Positions 61,544 through 64,000 of a stretch of 64,000 nucleotides of DNA are shown here, one piece after another; within the stretch, counting starts at the first letter, position 1; the number at the start of each line of letters is the position of its first letter. Both the position numbers and the translations under genes were made by a program. The stretch lies in the NCBI GenBank assembly GCA_021324575.1, contig JAJPIW010000070.1, forward strand, positions 1 through 64,000, given 5' to 3'. The notes under the pieces were generated by a model that saw only the letters and a list, made by a program, of their open reading frames with translations, was not told the origin of the DNA and searched no databases. The stretch comes from Intrasporangiaceae bacterium (GTDB lineage: Bacteria > Actinomycetota > Actinomycetes > Actinomycetales > Dermatophilaceae).

Positions 61544-63724
61544 CTATTCTTCGGATTCCGTTGTGACAGAACTGATTTCGAGCGCCTCGTCGACCGATCC
61601 ACCGCCGAGGAGGACCAACACCTGCGCGGCGTACTTGTCGACCTTGTGGGTCCCGACTCCGCGGATCGAGAGCAGCTGCGGGATCGAGGAGGGGGTCTGC
61701 TCGGCGATCGCGGTGAGCGTCGCGTCGGTGAAGACGACGTATGCCGGGACCTTGGCGCGCTGGGCCTCGGCGAGGCGCCAGGCCTTCAGCCGGTCGAACG
61801 TCGGCTCGTCATAGGTGGGCGGACAGGCGGCGCAGCGCCCGGTGATGACCTGGCTCGCGGCGCCGAGCGGGCCGCCGCACACGCGGCACACGACGGGCTT
61901 GCGCGGCGTGCTGCTCCCGCCCGCCGGACCGGTCGCACCACCCACCCGTTTGGTACTGCGCGGGTTGCTACGGGCGACGTCGCCGAGGACTGCGGCGGCA
62001 CCGTCGAGGAAGCGCGACGGGCGGCGGGTGGCCCGGCCGCCCGGGGTCCGCGACGCGGCATACGAGATCTCGAGCTGGTCGCGCGCGCGGGTGAGGCCGA
62101 CATAGAGGAGGCGCCGCTCCTCCTCGATCGTCTCGGCGGTGTCGGCCATGGTGATCGGCAGGAGGCCGTCGGAGCAGCCGGCGAGGAAGACGACCGGCCA
62201 CTCCAGCCCCTTGGCGGCGTGCAGCGAGGCAAGCGTCACGCCGTTGACCGACGGGGCGTGCTGGGCCGCGGCCCGTTCGTCGAGCTCGCGGACGAGGTCG
62301 GGCAGCCGCGCCTCCGGGGTCGCGGCGACGAGGTCGTCGGCGAGCACCGCGAGCGCGGCGAGCGACTCCCATCGCTCGCGGCTGGCGCCACCGCTGGTCG
62401 GTGCCTGACGCGTCCAGCCCGCCCCGACGAGTACGTCACGCACGAGGTCGGGCAATGGCTGGGACCCGTCGTCGGAGCGGGCCTGGCCACGGAGGAGGAG
62501 GACTGCCTCACGGACCTCACGCCGGGCGAAGAACCGCTCGCCGCCGCGGACGAGGTAGGGGATGTCACGCGCCGAGAGGGCGTCCTCGAAGGCCTCGCTC
62601 TGGGCGTTGGTCCGGAACAGGACGGCGACCTCGGCAGGTGCCCGCCCTGCCCTGACCAGCCGGGCGACCGCCTCGGCCACACCGGCGGCCTCGGCCGGGT
62701 CGTCGGGATAGGCGGTGAGTCGCGGCTGGGCACCCGGGGGCTGCTGGCTCTGCAGCTCGACGCTTCCGCTGCGACGGGAGCCGCTCGGGCCGGAGAGGAC
62801 CAGGTTGGCGAGCCGGACCACCTCCGGCGTGCTCCGGTAGTTGCGCACGAGCCGGACGGTCCGGGCGCCCTTGTGGGCGGAGGGAAAGTCCAGGAGGTGC
62901 CGCGGTGACGCGCCGGTGAAGGAGTAGATCGTCTGTGCCGGGTCGCCGACCACGCACACCTCCTCGCGGCCGCCGAGCCAGGCGTCGAGGAGTCGCTGCT
63001 GGAGGGCGTTGACGTCCTGGTACTCGTCGACGACGAAGTGCCGGTACTGGTCGTGCACCGCACGGGCGATGTCGTCGCGCTCCTCCAGGATGCCGACCGT
63101 GAGCAGGAGGACGTCCTCGAAGTCGATGACGTGCCGCGCCCCCTTGACCTCCTCGTATGCCGCGAGGAGACGAGCCATGGCCGTCGCGTCGAGCCCGGGC
63201 GGCTCCCGGCGCGCGGCCCGGGCCGCCGCGGCATACGAATCGGGGGTGAGCATCGAGACCTTGGCCCACTCGATCTCCGCGGCGAGGTCGCGGATGCCGG
63301 TGCGGTCGAACTGGAGCCGGAGCCGGCCGCACGCCTCGGCCACGGCCGACGCCTTCTGCGGCATGACCTCGGGGGCCGCTCCGCCGATCGCCTGCGGCCA
63401 GAAGTAGTGCAGCTGACGCAGGGCCGCGGCATGGAAGGTGCGGGCCTGCGCGCCACCGACGCCGAGGTCCCGCAGGCGAGTACGCATCTCGCCGGCCGCC
63501 CGCGCGGTGAACGTCACCGCGAGGACCCGCTGCGGCTGGTAGGCACCGGAGAGGACGCCGAAGGCGATCCGGTGGGTGATGGCCCGGGTCTTGCCCGTCC
63601 CCGCCCCGGCCAGTACGCACATCGGCCCGGTCGGGTGGGCGGCAACCTCGCGCTGCTCTGGGTCGAGCGCGTCGAGGACGGCGTCGGCCGAGGGGTGCGC
63701 GACGGGCAGGGCGGGCTTGGTCAT
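61544..63724 (-). CDS. uvrD2: ATP-dependent DNA helicase UvrD2 with HRDC domain
   Basis: About 726 residues from the ATG at 63724 after GAGAGGATC. Superfamily 1 motifs: VLAGAGTGKTRAITHRIAFG (Ia-I), HFVVDEYQDVNALQQ (II), VGDPAQTIYSFTGA (III), LVRNYRSTPEV (IV), LHAAKGLEWPVVFLAG (V) and VGLTRARDQL (VI). A CxxC pair (CRVCGG and CAACPP) links to a C-terminal HRDC domain (SIPQLLSIRGVGTHKVDKYA). This matches mycobacterial UvrD2. Confidence 0.93.
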   Translation of the reverse strand: MTKPALPVAHPSADAVLDALDPEQREVAAHPTGPMCVLAGAGTGKTRAITHRIAFGVLSGAYQPQRVLAVTFTARAAGEMRTRLRDLGVGGAQARTFHAAALRQLHYFWPQAIGGAAPEVMPQKASAVAEACGRLRLQFDRTGIRDLAAEIEWAKVSMLTPDSYAAAARAARREPPGLDATAMARLLAAYEEVKGARHVIDFEDVLLLTVGILEERDDIARAVHDQYRHFVVDEYQDVNALQQRLLDAWLGGREEVCVVGDPAQTIYSFTGASPRHLLDFPSAHKGARTVRLVRNYRSTPEVVRLANLVLSGPSGSRRSGSVELQSQQPPGAQPRLTAYPDDPAEAAGVAEAVARLVRAGRAPAEVAVLFRTNAQSEAFEDALSARDIPYLVRGGERFFARREVREAVLLLRGQARSDDGSQPLPDLVRDVLVGAGWTRQAPTSGGASRERWESLAALAVLADDLVAATPEARLPDLVRELDERAAAQHAPSVNGVTLASLHAAKGLEWPVVFLAGCSDGLLPITMADTAETIEEERRLLYVGLTRARDQLEISYAASRTPGGRATRRPSRFLDGAAAVLGDVARSNPRSTKRVGGATGPAGGSSTPRKPVVCRVCGGPLGAASQVITGRCAACPPTYDEPTFDRLKAWRLAEAQRAKVPAYVVFTDATLTAIAEQTPSSIPQLLSIRGVGTHKVDKYAAQVLVLLGGGSVDEALEISSVTTESEE

Positions 63725-63785
63725 GACGTCGCCGATCCTCTCACCCGGCCCCGACACCCCGACCGGCCAGTGACCGGGAGGCGGG

Positions 63786-64000
63786 TCAAGCTACCCAGTG
63801 CCGGGTCGCGAAGAAGAGGAGGACGACGGCGCCGAGGGGCAGAGCGACCGCAACGGCGAGGCGAGGCAGCCACCTCCATCGTGGTCGTTCCCACACCTCC
63901 GCCAGGACGAGGTAGGCCGGGAACCAGGTGAGCGCATAGCGGCCCGACGACCCGAAGGTCGGCGAGGTGAGGATGACACCGACGCTGAGGACGAGGTATG
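63786..64000 (-). CDS. C-terminus of polytopic membrane glycosyltransferase (partial)
   Basis: Reverse frame open to the window end, stop at 63786-63788, about 70 residues. Reads TSPTFGSSGRYALTWFPAYL, VLAEVW, a basic loop ERPRWRWL and a last helix VAVALPLGAVVLLFFAT. The SSGRYALTWFPAYL wording is typical of PIG-M/GT-C-type mannosyltransferases that use lipid-linked sugars. The catalytic N-terminus is outside the window. Confidence 0.55.
   Translation of the reverse strand, partial: YLVLSVGVILTSPTFGSSGRYALTWFPAYLVLAEVWERPRWRWLPRLAVAVALPLGAVVLLFFATRHWVA

Larger units (their letters stand above)
16174..63237. repeat. Dispersed word CGGCATACG / CGTATGCCG (about 51 copies here)
   Basis: Eight-base core GGCATACG at 18093, 21773, 24019, 25024, 25777, 26504, 28063, 29761, 33197, 33986, 34954, 36097, 36622, 39325, 39986, 44807, 48774, 50759, 52521, 54063, 56398, 57751, 59327, 59904, 62057 and 63230. 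The reverse CGTATGCC is at 16174, 20447, 21290, 21896, 25053, 25820, 28659, 31446, 33245, 34936, 35267, 36908, 37948, 40919, 41997, 45917, 46341, 49492, 51013, 51340, 54188, 57644, 61249, 61739 and 63154. Nearly all are preceded by C (or followed by G). One more at 3494. Read by eye; the count may be off by a few. Confidence 0.85.

Noticed and set aside
16174-63237. Interpretation of CGGCATACG as an FtsK-orienting (KOPS) or Chi-like polar word
   Set aside because: The two orientations are nearly equal (about 27 and 25) and interleaved throughout, which does not fit a polarised word, at least in this window.
1-64000. Prophage, transposase or integrase genes
   Set aside because: None seen; no recombinase or phage structural motifs in any supported frame.

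Overview
The window is high-GC, actinobacterial chromosomal DNA. The marker genes are a WhiB7 regulator with an AT-hook, a SigR/RsrA thiol-stress pair with a Zn-anti-sigma motif, UvrD2, UPF0182, a YlbL-type PDZ/Lon-like protease, a DUF2342 protein, DUF5679, a PPA1309-family protein, a 24-residue bL37 ribosomal protein and nickel superoxide dismutase. Gene order from about 49.4 to 63.7 kb resembles, from memory, the Mycobacterium tuberculosis block Rv3193c-Rv3198c. The best guess is a Micrococcales member, possibly Intrasporangiaceae; the family is an inference, not something the sequence proves.

Layout. (1) 1-17.4 kb: surface polysaccharide locus. It holds the end of a CapD-type epimerase, a WecA-like initiating phosphosugar transferase, a WbuB-like glycosyltransferase, the complete UDP-L-FucNAc module (FnlA/B/C-like), a second glycosyltransferase, Wzx and Wzy, a hexapeptide acyltransferase and an exported GHL15-like glycoside hydrolase. 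A WbpI/WbpB/WbpE/WbpA-like set for a diacetamido-uronic acid follows. (2) 17.4-20.7 kb: tyrosine phosphatase, Wzz/BY-kinase fusion and a membrane-anchored Asp-box protein, probably controlling chain length and export. (3) 20.8-29.8 kb: malic enzyme, an amino-acid ABC transporter running directly into sodX-sodN, a repeat-flanked AbiEi/DUF559-like gene, and a DUF3311/MctP-type carboxylate symporter. (4) 30-36.8 kb: two overlapping membrane HD/HD-GYP genes preceded by a tiny exported peptide gene, bL37, rsrA-sigR, ferritin, a hydrolase and an SRAP protein. (5) 37-48.7 kb: DoxX, aroA, rsgA, hisN, an M16 peptidase pair, a TetR/membrane-protein divergon, NDH-2, an SNF2 helicase and initiator tRNA. 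(6) 49-64 kb: the conserved actinobacterial block, ending in whiB7 with a probable uORF/terminator attenuator, uvrD2 and the end of a membrane glycosyltransferase.

The most unusual content is non-coding. A 9-base word, CGGCATACG (reverse CGTATGCCG), occurs about 52 times as its 8-base form by eye. It appears in both orientations, inside genes and as inverted pairs in gene-end hairpins, but only once in the first 16 kb. That pattern resembles DNA uptake sequences and marks the polysaccharide locus as foreign. There are also four 74-bp palindromes of one family (two of them bracketing the AbiEi/DUF559 gene), two arrays of a GCACGTGC-centred repeat lying between convergent genes, and two further families of gene-end inverted repeats.

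Start codons were chosen by Shine-Dalgarno position, overlap with the upstream gene and family length. Functions come from motifs read directly and from memory of the families; no database search was run.
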